Positions 7,649-15,924 are shown, numbered from the stretch's first letter. The stretch: DNA of 24,229 nt from an uncultured Thermomicrobiales bacterium (GCA_902806355.1 CADCWI010000079.1:1-24229), one strand, 5' to 3'. The notes: generated by a model from the letters alone, not told the origin. A program made the numbers and translations.

Positions 7649-8387
7649 CCGTCTGGGAGTAGATGGCGTCCGCCGGTTCGCATCCCACTCCTGCGTACGC
7701 GGAGATGAATGGATCTCGATCTTGAGCCTCTCGAATCCCCTTGCCACACCTCTCCAGCCCATACCTGAGCTGGAGCTTATCGGCCCCATCGTCCTGCTTC
7801 AGGTCCAGGTGCGTTCGCTCAAGCGCGGGGAGCGACCGCGACGCTGGTACGACCCCGATCCGCTCACCGCGGTGCCAGCGATCCAGATCGATCCGGGCGG
7901 CGTGACCGGCATCGACGCGGCTGGTGATCCTACGATCGGGGATGTCCATCACCGCGATCACCGCGCTTCGAAGTTTCGCGGCGAGAACGGCGTCTCCATC
8001 GGGTTCACCAGCCATTACGGACGGATGCGGGACCGGTTCGGCGTTCATCTCCAGACCGGGACTGCCGGAGAGAACGTCATCGTCCAATCCGGCCGTGTGC
8101 ACGAGGAGCCTGACGTGGCCGGTGGCTTCGTCATAGTGTCGCATCAGGCACCGGTAGAGCTGGGATCCGTTGAGAGCGTCATGCCATGCGCGGAATTCAG
8201 CAAGTGGTGCCTGCGGTATCCGCACGACAGCCTGCCGGATGCTGCTGTGACCGATGCCCTGAAGTTCCTGTTCTCGGGAACGCGGGGATTCCTGGCCACG
8301 CTCGAGATGACGGCGCGGCAGGACGACCAGCCATGGCCTCGGATTGCGGTCGGTGATCTCGTCTATCGACGCCGGACAGCAGCCTGA
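7641..8387 (+). CDS. MOSC-domain protein
   Basis: About 248 residues from the ATG at 7641. The MOSC pattern covers roughly residues 50-245: VQVRSLKRGERPRRWYDP, GGVTGIDAAGDPTIGDVHH, SIGFTSHYGRMRDRFGVHL, TGTAGENVIV, the Cys-containing VMPCAEFSKWCL, and FSGTRGFLATLE. MOSC domains bind the molybdenum cofactor or transfer sulfur through a conserved Cys, here most likely the one in MPCAEF. The first 45 residues look non-conserved, so the true start may be later (TTG 7722 or CTG 7770). The 7641 ATG overlaps the CGNR stop, favouring coupled translation. It is a stand-alone MOSC protein with no reductase domain, and no molybdoenzyme gene is nearby. Its substrate cannot be read from the sequence. Confidence 0.82.
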   Translation: MDDRLGVDGVRRFASHSCVRGDEWISILSLSNPLATPLQPIPELELIGPIVLLQVQVRSLKRGERPRRWYDPDPLTAVPAIQIDPGGVTGIDAAGDPTIGDVHHRDHRASKFRGENGVSIGFTSHYGRMRDRFGVHLQTGTAGENVIVQSGRVHEEPDVAGGFVIVSHQAPVELGSVESVMPCAEFSKWCLRYPHDSLPDAAVTDALKFLFSGTRGFLATLEMTARQDDQPWPRIAVGDLVYRRRTAA

Positions 8388-8416
8388 AGCGCCCCTCGCC
8401 TTGAGACGCCTGCGCT

Positions 8417-9154
8417 CTATCGGGAACAGTCATGAGGGGAGGTCCCTTTAAGGGAGGGATGATCCATGATGTAACGTTGGATCGTTGCGGGGTAGATCTC
8501 CGACTCGGCGGCGAAGACCCGAGCGGCCAGCGTCTGCGCGGTATCGCCGTCATCCACGGGGACTTCGATCCGGGCGAGCGGGGGGCCCGCATCATACTCG
8601 TCTGTCACGAGGTGCACGGTCGCGCCGCTGACGCGATCGCCGTTTTCGAGCACGGCGGCATGGACACGCTCGCCGAACTTGCCCTTGCCCGCGGCATAGG
8701 CGGTCGCATCCGGCAGCAGCGCCGGGTGAATGTTCAGGATTCGGCCCTCCCATCCCGGAAACACGAGCATCTTGCGGAGAAACCCCGCCATGATCAGGAG
8801 ATCGGGAGCGTACGGGCTGACCGCCGCATAGATCTCCCGGCTGTAGTCGGGAAGCGAGGCGAAAGACTGACGTTCGACGACCACCGCCGGGACACCCGCC
8901 GCCGCCGCGACATCGAGACCGCGGACGCCCGGCATCGAGCTGACCACAACCGCGACACGGGCATCCAGGTCACCATGGTCGATCGCTCGCAGCAGGTTCT
9001 CCAGGGTACGCCCACCCCCCGAAATCAACACGCCTACAGTCCACGGAGTTTGGGTTGGCGACCCTGCCGGTACTGATGATCGTGACACGGTTCGTCCTGT
9101 GCGTCGCGCTTGGTCTCGCATCCACAATGGGTCTTTCGAGCGTGGGCCACGCAT
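8417..9154 (-). CDS. purN: Phosphoribosylglycinamide formyltransferase
   Basis: Transfers a formyl group from 10-formyltetrahydrofolate to GAR, the third step of purine synthesis. The core runs from WTVGVLISGGGRTLENLL (about residues 38-55) to the C-terminus. The catalytic residues are visible: N141 and H143 in LNIHPALLP, and D188 in HLVTDEYDAGPP. The stretch GKGKFGERVHAAVLENGD is a longer variant of the loop after HPALLP. At 245 residues it is longer than the usual 190-215 because about 37 unmatched residues precede the core. The ATG at 9154 was kept because AAGGGA lies about eight bases upstream; ATG 9121 is an alternative. It stands alone, convergent with the MOSC gene and divergent from the RNA methyltransferase gene. 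Confidence 0.92.
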   Translation of the reverse strand: MRGPRSKDPLWMRDQARRTGRTVSRSSVPAGSPTQTPWTVGVLISGGGRTLENLLRAIDHGDLDARVAVVVSSMPGVRGLDVAAAAGVPAVVVERQSFASLPDYSREIYAAVSPYAPDLLIMAGFLRKMLVFPGWEGRILNIHPALLPDATAYAAGKGKFGERVHAAVLENGDRVSGATVHLVTDEYDAGPPLARIEVPVDDGDTAQTLAARVFAAESEIYPATIQRYIMDHPSLKGTSPHDCSR

Positions 9155-9631
9155 CGGGACATCCCTTGCTCTCGAACAGCAGCCTCCGGCAGCGCGTCAG
9201 CCAGCGCATTCGATCAGGTGCCGCGCGATTGTCCTTGAGCGGCACCTGCCCATCAGAGCCGCCATCTTACCAGTGAGCGGCAGCCTTTCGACAACGAGCA
9301 GTCCCCCTGCCCGCTACAATGGTACTGGCATCACCGACGGTCACGTCTCGCCAACGGGTGAGAGGATCGTCCCATGCGCCATGAACCCGGAAAGGCGTCA
9401 CCGACGCCGCCCTTCGGATGACGCGTTCTCCGGAAACGATGAAAAGCTGGAGTCGCCGCTGGCGTTCGGCGCACCACATTGCACCGCCGCTCGTTCCTCA
9501 CGTCGCCGACAGTGTCGCCAAAGCCGGATCGGATCGATCTGATGCTGTCCAGCCTCGATCCGCCCATACATCGTTCGTTCATTCCACCGACCGGCCTTCG
9601 AGCCGCCGCTACCGATCGGATCATCATCGCC
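9155..9631. other. Divergent spacer between purN and the RNA methyltransferase gene
   Basis: No gene is supported in this 477-base stretch. TACAAT (9315-9320) on the plus strand is a possible -10 box for the methyltransferase operon, without a convincing -35. The frame of the downstream gene is open from 9479, so an earlier start (for example ATG 9542) would use part of this spacer. Confidence 0.3.
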
Positions 9632-10942
9632 ATGAGCTCACCACCAGGCAACCGTCCCGCTCGCCCGTATCGGAAACCACGCCCGGGTTCTCACCCGTTC
9701 CAAGGGGGCCGCTCCGGTCGCCGCCAACTCCCCCTCGCCGAGGGCCGCACGACGGGACTGCCCGTCGAGGTGACGATCGACCGGATCGTTGGTGACGGCA
9801 AGGGCATCGGGTTCGCCGAAGGCATGACCGTCTTCATTCCACGAACGGCTCCCGGCGACCGTGTCCGCGCCGCCATCCATCGCCGCCAGGGAACGGTCGG
9901 GCACGGCGAGATTGAGGAGATTCTCGAGCCATCACCGATGCGGATCGAACCTCGAATCCCCGATTACGACGCCAGCGGCGGCTGCGACCTCCAACACATC
10001 GCCTATGGCGACCAGCTCGCGGTCAAAGTCGACATCCTCACCGACAGTCTCCGCCGAATTGGCAAGGTCGATCCCCTGCCCGATGTCACAATCTCGCCGT
10101 CCGAGCTGGAGTGGGGTTACCGGTCACGCGCCGAATTCCAGATCGACCAAAAGACCAACGCCGTCGGCTATTTCGCCCCCAACAGCCACCGTGTCGTCGA
10201 TGTGGAAGAGAGCCCGGTTCTCACGCCCGATGTCCAGGCGCTGCTGACGACGCTGCGGGACGATGTCCAGGCTGGTCTGGTCCCCAAGGGAGCCCGCGAA
10301 TACCGGGCCGTAACCGGGGATACCGGAAGCGTCCTGGAACGGACGAATACCCCCCGGTCGCGACTGGTGATGCGGCAGATCGGCGAGGATCTTTTCCGCT
10401 ACTCGGCCGAGAGCTTTTTCCAGGCCAACATCCCCGTCACGAAGGACCTGCTGGCACGGGTGCTCGAGATCGCCGACGAAGCATCCGAGGCGGACGGCGT
10501 CTGTCTCGACCTGTACTGTGGTGTGGGTCTGTTCACCGTGCCGCTGGCACGCCGCTTCGAGCGGGTTGTCGGAGTCGAGAGCTTCCACGCTGCGGCGAAG
10601 TACGCGCAGGAGAACCTCAACGAGGCTGGGCTGGACAACGGCAGGATCGTTGAAGCGCCGGTCGAGCACTGGTTGGCCGGGGACCGGTCACCCATTGGCA
10701 AGGTCGCCCTGGCCGTGTTCGACCCGCCGCGCAGCGGCGCCGGCAAGGAGACGATGCAGCACCTGCTCCGCCTCAAGCCCGCCCACGTCGCGGCGGTGTC
10801 CTGCGATCCCGCCACGTTCTCGCGGGACATCCGGGAGCTGCTCGGTGCCGGATACGAGATTGTCGATGTCCAGGCATTCGACATGTTCCCGCAGACGCAT
10901 CACTTCGAGATCGTCAGCCACCTCCGTCGCATCGAGGCGTGA
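9632..10942 (+). CDS. TRAM-domain RNA (uracil-C5) methyltransferase, TrmA/RumA family
   Basis: About 436 residues. An N-terminal basic tail is followed by a TRAM RNA-binding domain (VEVTIDRIVGDGKGIGFAEG, residues 45-64, to about 100), then a methyltransferase with the SAM loop LDLYCGVGLFTVPLA (292-306), VFDPPRSGAG (362-371), catalytic C391 in AVSCDPATFSRDI, and the C-terminal FPQTHHFEIVSHL. The family makes 5-methyluridine in rRNA or tRNA. RumA/RlmD enzymes hold an iron-sulfur cluster on four Cys; here the matching region GGCDLQHIAYG keeps one Cys only (C118), so no cluster is expected. The start is uncertain: ATG 9632 or ATG 9542. Its stop overlaps the GTG of the RusA gene. Whether it acts on tRNA or rRNA is not decidable here. 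Confidence 0.9.
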   Translation: MSSPPGNRPARPYRKPRPGSHPFQGGRSGRRQLPLAEGRTTGLPVEVTIDRIVGDGKGIGFAEGMTVFIPRTAPGDRVRAAIHRRQGTVGHGEIEEILEPSPMRIEPRIPDYDASGGCDLQHIAYGDQLAVKVDILTDSLRRIGKVDPLPDVTISPSELEWGYRSRAEFQIDQKTNAVGYFAPNSHRVVDVEESPVLTPDVQALLTTLRDDVQAGLVPKGAREYRAVTGDTGSVLERTNTPRSRLVMRQIGEDLFRYSAESFFQANIPVTKDLLARVLEIADEASEADGVCLDLYCGVGLFTVPLARRFERVVGVESFHAAAKYAQENLNEAGLDNGRIVEAPVEHWLAGDRSPIGKVALAVFDPPRSGAGKETMQHLLRLKPAHVAAVSCDPATFSRDIRELLGAGYEIVDVQAFDMFPQTHHFEIVSHLRRIEA

Positions 10943-11406
10943 GCGGCACCCCGATTCTACCGGTGTCGCTCTCGTTGACACTGCCGCTGCCACCGGGGAT
11001 CAACAACCAGTACGTCACCGTTGGCAAGCGCCGGGTCCTCAGCAAATCCGCCAGGGCCTTCAAGCGGGATGTCACCAAACACCTGACCAGGCTGCGGGAA
11101 CGGGGAACGCTGGACCCGGTCGTCGAACGGGCGTTCAAGGATGCCTTGATCGGTGTCTATCTCACGTTCTACTTCGAGACACCGATGCGGCGTGACCTCG
11201 ACGGCGGCCTCAAGATCGCCCTTGATTCGCTCGCGACCGGATTGGGTTTCGACGATCGCGCGGTTGTCGACTTGCATCTGGTCAAGCAGATCGACCCCCT
11301 GCATCCCCGACTCGAGGTCGAGCTGGAAACGATCTCGAGCTGGTCGTTCGACCGGTCCTACGTCTACCTCGGCGACAGCGATGACCCTTCTCCGGCGGAC
11401 ACGTGA
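10939..11406 (+). CDS. RusA-family Holliday junction resolvase
   Basis: A 155-residue protein of the RusA family, dimeric endonucleases that cut four-way DNA junctions and are often carried by prophages. Visible signatures are LPLPPGINNQYV at the N-terminus, the metal-binding RRDLDGGLKIALDSL (D86, D88, K92), and FDDRAVVDLHLVK (D105, D106 and K116). These match the DxDN..K..LD.L and DD..V....K motifs, with the family Asn changed to Gly. The GTG start at 10939 overlaps the stop of the RNA methyltransferase as GTGA, so it is likely translated by coupling. No phage genes are nearby, suggesting that this copy is part of the host chromosome's own repair set. Confidence 0.85.
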   Translation: MSGTPILPVSLSLTLPLPPGINNQYVTVGKRRVLSKSARAFKRDVTKHLTRLRERGTLDPVVERAFKDALIGVYLTFYFETPMRRDLDGGLKIALDSLATGLGFDDRAVVDLHLVKQIDPLHPRLEVELETISSWSFDRSYVYLGDSDDPSPADT

Positions 11407-11487
11407 TCTCCGCCTTGGGACGGCGTCACCGACGTCTCCGTACCCGTATCATGCCTTGGACAGACTTGGGATGCGCCTCGGCTGCGC

Positions 11488-11593
11488 TTGGCCGGCACAA
11501 GACCGGCCACTACGGGATTGCCCAATGTGTAGTGGCCGGTCTCACAGGTGATGGCGAAGCCATCAAGCGGATGCGGCCCATTGTGCCGGCCAA
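11488..11593. repeat. Nested inverted-repeat element (three-stem structure)
   Basis: Perfect 13-base terminal inverted repeats TTGGCCGGCACAA (11488-11500) and its complement (11581-11593) enclose a second perfect 14-base inverted repeat (11500-11513 with 11529-11542, 15-base loop) and a 7-base hairpin (11549-11555 with 11559-11565, loop GAA). Folded, this is a closing stem with two side stems. It lies between rusA and guaA and could be a dispersed palindromic (REP/MITE-like) element, a transcription terminator for the upstream operon, or a structured RNA. No clear target-site duplication flanks it. Confidence 0.75.
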
Positions 11594-11663
11594 AGGTTCC
11601 CAGCAGACCGGTTCCCTGTTCGCATGACCCCAACACGACCCGGTGCAGGGCGGGCCGGTCAAG

Positions 11664-11669
11664 TAGAAT
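11664..11669 (+). promoter_or_regulatory. Possible -10 box of guaA
   Basis: TAGAAT about 68 bases before the TTG start of guaA, downstream of the nested repeat. No convincing -35 is seen, so this is weak. Confidence 0.25.
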
Positions 11670-11736
11670 CGCGTAAACGGACGCTCATCGCCGGGGCGGC
11701 GGTCGACCGCGTACGTACCACGACGGAGAGTTTCGC

Positions 11737-13416
11737 TTGCCATCACACGACACCTCAGCCGCTGCACCGGATGTTGCCCCTCCACCAATCGACCCCACCG
11801 AGGGTGTGGAGGCGGCGGACCATGATGTCGTGGACGCCGCGCACCTGCTCGAAGAAGCGGAAGAGGCGGGAATCGCTGTCGATGCCGTCGTCGTGCTCGA
11901 TTTCGGATCGCAGTACAGCCAGCTCATCACCCGGCGGGTCCGCGAATGCGGTGTCTACTGCGAGCTGATGCCGCACGACGCGACGTGGGACGAAATCGCG
12001 CGGCTCGATCCGAAGGGGATCATTGTCTCCGGCGGGCCCGCGAGCGTCTACGCGGACGATGCCCCGCAACTGCCGGAATGGGTGCTGTCGAGAAAGCTGC
12101 CGGTGCTCGGCATCTGCTACGGAATGCAGCTGCTTGCCATGGCTCTCGGCGGCGATGTCGCACCGGCTTCTCGCAGGGAATACGGGCTGGCCTCGATCAC
12201 CGTCGACCCTGATCACGCGTCGTCGGGACTGTTCGCCGGTCTCGATGGCTCGCTCGACGTCTGGATGAGCCACGGCGACCACATCAATGCCCTCCCGGAC
12301 GGCTTCGAGATCCTGGCGAGCTCATCGAACTCCCCGATCGCGGCCATGGGAAATGGAACCCTCGTCGGCCTGCAATTCCATCCGGAGGTGCAGCACACCA
12401 TCCGGGGCACGGATATCCTGCGAAACTTCCTGGTCGGGATGTGCGAGTGCTCGACCACGTGGTCGCCAGAATCCTTCATCGACGCCTCGATCCGCGACAT
12501 CCAGCACCAGGTCGGCGATGGGCGCGTTCTGCTCGCGCTCAGCGGCGGTGTCGACTCCTCCGTGGCGGCGGCATTGATCCATCGCGCGATCGGTGACCAG
12601 TTGACGCCCGTGTTCGTCAACAACGGGTTGCTGCGGCTTGGAGAAGCCGAGCTGGTGCAAGAGACGTTCGCCCGAAACTTCGGGATGAGATTGATTTATG
12701 TCGACGCGACCGGACGCTTCTTGAACCGCCTGACAGGTGTCACCGATCCGGAGCGGAAGCGGAAGATCATCGGCGAGGAGTTTATCCGCGTCTTCGAGTC
12801 GGAAGCGGAGAAGGCCGGTCCGTTCGACTTTCTCGCGCAGGGCACGCTCTACCCCGACGTGATCGAGAGCACGACCAAGGACACCAAGGCGGCAGCCAGG
12901 ATCAAGACGCACCACAACGTCGGTGGGTTGCCGGAGGACATGCGGTTCACGCTGATCGAGCCGCTCAAGTTCCTGTTCAAGGACGAGGTTCGCGCCGTCG
13001 GCCGCTCTCTCGGATTGCCGGACGAGGTTGTCGAGCGGCAGCCGTTCCCGGGTCCGGGACTCGCGGTGCGGACGCTGAGCGCTGTCAACGAGCCTGACCT
13101 CGACTTGCTGCGACGAGCCGATGCGGTGGTCCGCGAGGAGATCGAGCATGCCGGCCTGGCGAGCGAGGTCTGGCAGTTTTTCGCGGTCCTCCTGCCTGTC
13201 AACTCGACCGGTGTGATGGGCGACTATCGCACGTATGCGCGCGTCTGCGCCGTCCGCGCGATCGCCAGCCAGGACGCAATGACGGCGGACTGGGCGCGCT
13301 TGCCCTATGACGTCTTGGCCCGGATCAGCAACCGGATCGTGAACGAGATCGATGGCATCAACCGGGTCGTCTACGACATCACCTCGAAGCCCCCGGCCAC
13401 GATCGAGTGGGAGTGA
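11737..13416 (+). CDS. guaA: GMP synthase (glutamine-hydrolysing)
   Basis: Converts XMP to GMP with ATP and glutamine, the last step of guanine nucleotide synthesis. It has 559 residues. The class I glutaminase domain ([18 protein letters not shown] from about 51) has C127 in [11 protein letters not shown] and H215/E217 in FHPEVQHT. The ATP-pyrophosphatase loop SGGVDSS is at 269-275, and the C-terminal dimer domain ends with the usual IEWE. The start is TTG 11737, because GGAG (11725-11728) lies eight bases upstream and no ATG or GTG precedes the glutaminase domain in a good position. This gives an unusual acidic, Pro/Ala-rich N-terminal extension of about 47 residues. It is a single gene, transcribed towards the convergent LLM gene. 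Confidence 0.97.
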   Translation: MPSHDTSAAAPDVAPPPIDPTEGVEAADHDVVDAAHLLEEAEEAGIAVDAVVVLDFGSQYSQLITRRVRECGVYCELMPHDATWDEIARLDPKGIIVSGGPASVYADDAPQLPEWVLSRKLPVLGICYGMQLLAMALGGDVAPASRREYGLASITVDPDHASSGLFAGLDGSLDVWMSHGDHINALPDGFEILASSSNSPIAAMGNGTLVGLQFHPEVQHTIRGTDILRNFLVGMCECSTTWSPESFIDASIRDIQHQVGDGRVLLALSGGVDSSVAAALIHRAIGDQLTPVFVNNGLLRLGEAELVQETFARNFGMRLIYVDATGRFLNRLTGVTDPERKRKIIGEEFIRVFESEAEKAGPFDFLAQGTLYPDVIESTTKDTKAAARIKTHHNVGGLPEDMRFTLIEPLKFLFKDEVRAVGRSLGLPDEVVERQPFPGPGLAVRTLSAVNEPDLDLLRRADAVVREEIEHAGLASEVWQFFAVLLPVNSTGVMGDYRTYARVCAVRAIASQDAMTADWARLPYDVLARISNRIVNEIDGINRVVYDITSKPPATIEWE

Positions 13417-13497
13417 CGGCTTCCCGCACCCATACCTGACGTTCCGTTACGCCCTGCATTGTTTGCCCCGCAACGGTTCAGTTCCGGACGCCGCTCG

Positions 13498-14439
13498 TTA
13501 CTGCCCCGCCAGCAGCGACACGATAGGGGCAAAGCGGTCGATATGGTCCTCGACACCGGTGTTGAGGACGATGTAGGAGATGCCGAACTCCTCCCGCCGC
13601 CTGCGAAGGTCCTCCGCCATCTGGGAAGGCGTTCCGATCAGCATGTGCGGTGACGCCAGCACGTCTCCCTCCGTCAAACCCGGCATCTCGTCCGCATATC
13701 TCTGGGCTGCGCTGCGGCGGTCGTCGGTGACCTCGAAGGCGTAGATGAGCACGTTGAGCTCGGGGTCACGTGACGCGGTGACCGTCACGTCGCGCACCCA
13801 CCCAACCTTTCGGCGAATGGCTTCCGCCGTGATGTCCCCCACATCGAGACCGCCCTCTGGGAGCGCCTTGGCCGCGAACCCGACGATGCCAGCTTCCCGT
13901 GCCGCGAACGAAAGCAAACGCCGGCCTCCACCGCCGATGTACAGGGGCGGATGCGGACGCTGCACGAAACGCGGCGAGCCCTCGAGCCCGGCGATGCGAT
14001 AGTGCTCGCCCGCGTGATGGAATGGCCCCTCGTTCGCCAACCCCTTGACGATCCGCACGGCCTCCTCCATCCGCCGGACCCGGATGCCGGGCGGATCGAA
14101 CGGGATACCTGTCAAATCGTAGTCCGCTCGAAGCCATCCCGCCCCGATCCCTAGCTCGAAACGGCCGTCGGAGAGCAGGTCGAGCGTCGCCGATTCCTTG
14201 TAGAGCAACGCGGGATGCCGGAAGTCATTGCAGTACACCCAACTCCCCACGCGCAGGCTCGTCGTTGCGTCCGCGGCGGACATCAACGCCGGCACGGTCG
14301 CGAGCCTCTCAGGGAAGTGATCAGGGACCGTGAGCGTTGAATGGCCCAGCGCCTCGATCCTGCGGGCCTTGTCCACCCATTCGCGCCGCGACGGGGCACT
14401 GGATGCCGTTACCCCAAACCGGAAGGGCCGACTCGCCAT
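13498..14439 (-). CDS. LLM-class (luciferase-like) flavin/F420-dependent oxidoreductase
   Basis: A 313-residue TIM-barrel oxidoreductase of the bacterial luciferase-like superfamily. Supporting stretches are FRFGVTASSAPSRREWVDKA at the N-terminus, STLTVPDHFPERLATVPAL, RVGSWVYCNDFRHPALLYKE, the diagnostic LLSDGRFELGIGAGW and RPHPPLYIGGGG. Many relatives in Actinobacteria and Chloroflexota use coenzyme F420, and the substrate is not predictable. The ATG at 14439 is strongly supported by a perfect AAGGAGGT nine bases upstream; the ATG at 14463 has none. It is downstream of rex on the same strand with a gap of 155 bases, so read-through from rex is possible. Confidence 0.92.
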   Translation of the reverse strand: MASRPFRFGVTASSAPSRREWVDKARRIEALGHSTLTVPDHFPERLATVPALMSAADATTSLRVGSWVYCNDFRHPALLYKESATLDLLSDGRFELGIGAGWLRADYDLTGIPFDPPGIRVRRMEEAVRIVKGLANEGPFHHAGEHYRIAGLEGSPRFVQRPHPPLYIGGGGRRLLSFAAREAGIVGFAAKALPEGGLDVGDITAEAIRRKVGWVRDVTVTASRDPELNVLIYAFEVTDDRRSAAQRYADEMPGLTEGDVLASPHMLIGTPSQMAEDLRRRREEFGISYIVLNTGVEDHIDRFAPIVSLLAGQ

Positions 14440-14594
14440 TTGCTGCGTACCTCCTTCAGCCATGACCAGCCGATCGCCATCGACACGCCCGCGACATCAC
14501 CGTGCAGATGGCATCAGACAACGCCTGAAGCGCTGCCGGTACCACGTGTTGCAATCAGAAGGCCTGGAGGATCACATCATGAAGAGGATGCGCG

Positions 14595-15422
14595 CTAGCG
14601 GCCGTTGCCCGAGCGGTCCTGGACGTAATACGTCATGCTCTGAAGGGCGCTGACCGGGTCGATCTCACGGACCGTCACATAGTCCGGAACCCTGAGGATC
14701 ACCGGGGCGTAGTTGAGGATCGCCTCGACTCCACCCTGGACCATCTGATCGGCGATCTCCTGCGCGTAGGTCCGCGGTGTCGCGATGATTCCGATTTTGA
14801 TCCGTTCGCGCCTGATCGTGTCGCTGAGGTGGACTTCGGGAAGAATCTCCATGTCGTTGACGACATGGCCGATATTGCGCGGGTTCCGATCGAAGAGAGC
14901 CACGATCGAGAATGACGATGGGGTGAATCCGCGATAGTTGGCGATCGCGCGGCCAAGATTGCCCAGCCCAACGAGCGCGACCGGCCATTGCCGGTCAAGA
15001 CGAAGGATACGGCTGATCGTCGCTGCCAGGAATGCAGTATCGTAGCCCTTGCCTTGCTTGCCAAACTTGCCGAAATACGAGAGATCGCGCCGGATCTGCG
15101 CAGCGGTGACACCGATCAGGTCGGCCAGCTCCTCCGAGGAGACCGAGCGAACATCCGCATCAGCGAGTGCCTTGAGGGTGCGCACGTAGATCGGGAGCCG
15201 GCGGATCACGATATCAGGAATCGGTTGTTGGTTTCCCTGGGACGCGGCCGACCGATCATGGCCGATCGATGCCGGGGAAACGTCCAGCAAAACTCCACCC
15301 ATTCGGCCGTTGGCGGCAAATCCATTGACGCCGGTACCGGAATAACCCGCTTCCGCCTCGGGATGATGTCGCCCGTTGCTTCTACCGGTCGGAACGCCTT
15401 CGTCTGGTCGTTTACTCGACAT
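14595..15422 (-). CDS. rex: Redox-sensing transcriptional repressor Rex
   Basis: Rex binds DNA when NADH is low and lets go when NADH rises, controlling fermentation and respiration genes. From the ATG at 15422 it has 275 residues. The winged-helix domain starts IPDIVIRRLPIYVRTL (68-83) and includes VTAAQIRRDLSYFGKFGKQG (105-124). The Rossmann domain has the nucleotide loop GLGNLG (152-157). The C-terminal part (YAPVILRVPDYVTV) is typical. About 67 low-complexity residues precede the conserved domain, well above the usual 10-20. Other in-frame ATGs at 15449, 15473 and 15479 would lengthen it further; GGGG a few bases before 15422 favours that start. A Rex-like operator lies over a putative promoter at 15665-15687, suggesting autoregulation. 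Confidence 0.94.
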   Translation of the reverse strand: MSSKRPDEGVPTGRSNGRHHPEAEAGYSGTGVNGFAANGRMGGVLLDVSPASIGHDRSAASQGNQQPIPDIVIRRLPIYVRTLKALADADVRSVSSEELADLIGVTAAQIRRDLSYFGKFGKQGKGYDTAFLAATISRILRLDRQWPVALVGLGNLGRAIANYRGFTPSSFSIVALFDRNPRNIGHVVNDMEILPEVHLSDTIRRERIKIGIIATPRTYAQEIADQMVQGGVEAILNYAPVILRVPDYVTVREIDPVSALQSMTYYVQDRSGNGR

Positions 15423-15664
15423 GTGTACCCCGGTGTGATCTTCGGGCATGGACCACTGATACACCCTGGTCATGCACAATGCTGGGTCAGGCAGACCTTG
15501 GGGATGATGCCGCGGAAGTCAATGAAAAGAGCGGGTCTGACTAGCACTCTGCGCCAAGGAATGGCGTTACGTACACAGAGGCCGCGACATCCTGATCGAA
15601 GCCTTGGGCACGAGGCAGACAGTCACCCAAACACCAGAACGCCATAGCTGCCCGGTGCAGCCGC

Positions 15665-15682
15665 TCGTGCGCATATTCACAA
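15665..15682. promoter_or_regulatory. Putative Rex operator
   Basis: TCGTGCGCATATTCACAA resembles the Rex consensus TTGTGA-N6-TCACAA. The right half-site TCACAA is exact and the left half TCGTGC matches 4 of 6. It overlaps the downstream edge of the minus-strand TATAAT box, the right place for repression of rex. Based on the known consensus and not tested. Confidence 0.5.
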
Positions 15683-15712
15683 TTATACAGAGTCAGCCGC
15701 AGTATTTCCCAA
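15682..15712 (-). promoter_or_regulatory. Putative rex promoter
   Basis: On the minus strand a perfect TATAAT (15687 to 15682) is preceded, 19 bases upstream, by TTGGGA (15712 to 15707). The -10 is exact; the -35 and spacing are weak. The expected start of transcription falls inside the Rex-like site. Confidence 0.45.
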
Positions 15713-15924
15713 CCGTAAGCTCCAGCCTGGCCCAGGAAGACGGGCCGCGTAGCCGAGGCCCCTGACATGGTGGCCTCCGGTAACAATGTCGTGGATGCCA
15801 ACGGGCGCATTTGGTTCCGTCGGGCACGACTACATGATTCGACCGCACCCGCAGAGCAAGGCGACATCACCCAGCCGGTCCCGGTTCGCTCCAGCAGACC
15901 CTGGCCGGGCGACCATCCGATGAA

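Larger units (their letters stand above)
15423..15924. other. Long leader/promoter region upstream of rex
   Basis: No well-supported protein gene is seen in this 502-base stretch. It contains the putative Rex operator and promoter (15665-15687). If that promoter is used, the rex leader is about 250 bases. A 34-codon minus-strand frame (15541-15645) lies in the leader but has no ribosome site or recognisable sequence. Confidence 0.4.

Noticed and set aside
8432..9076. 214-residue plus-strand frame
   Set aside because: Antisense to purN, whose catalytic residues are all readable.
11488..11593. Possible tRNA or purine riboswitch before guaA
   Set aside because: The three-stem outline recalls such RNAs, but there is no CCA-end/T-loop GTTC pattern of a tRNA, and the long perfect arms lack the conserved loops of a purine riboswitch.
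15541..15870. 109-residue minus-strand frame upstream of rex
   Set aside because: No family resemblance or ribosome site, and the putative Rex operator and promoter lie inside it.
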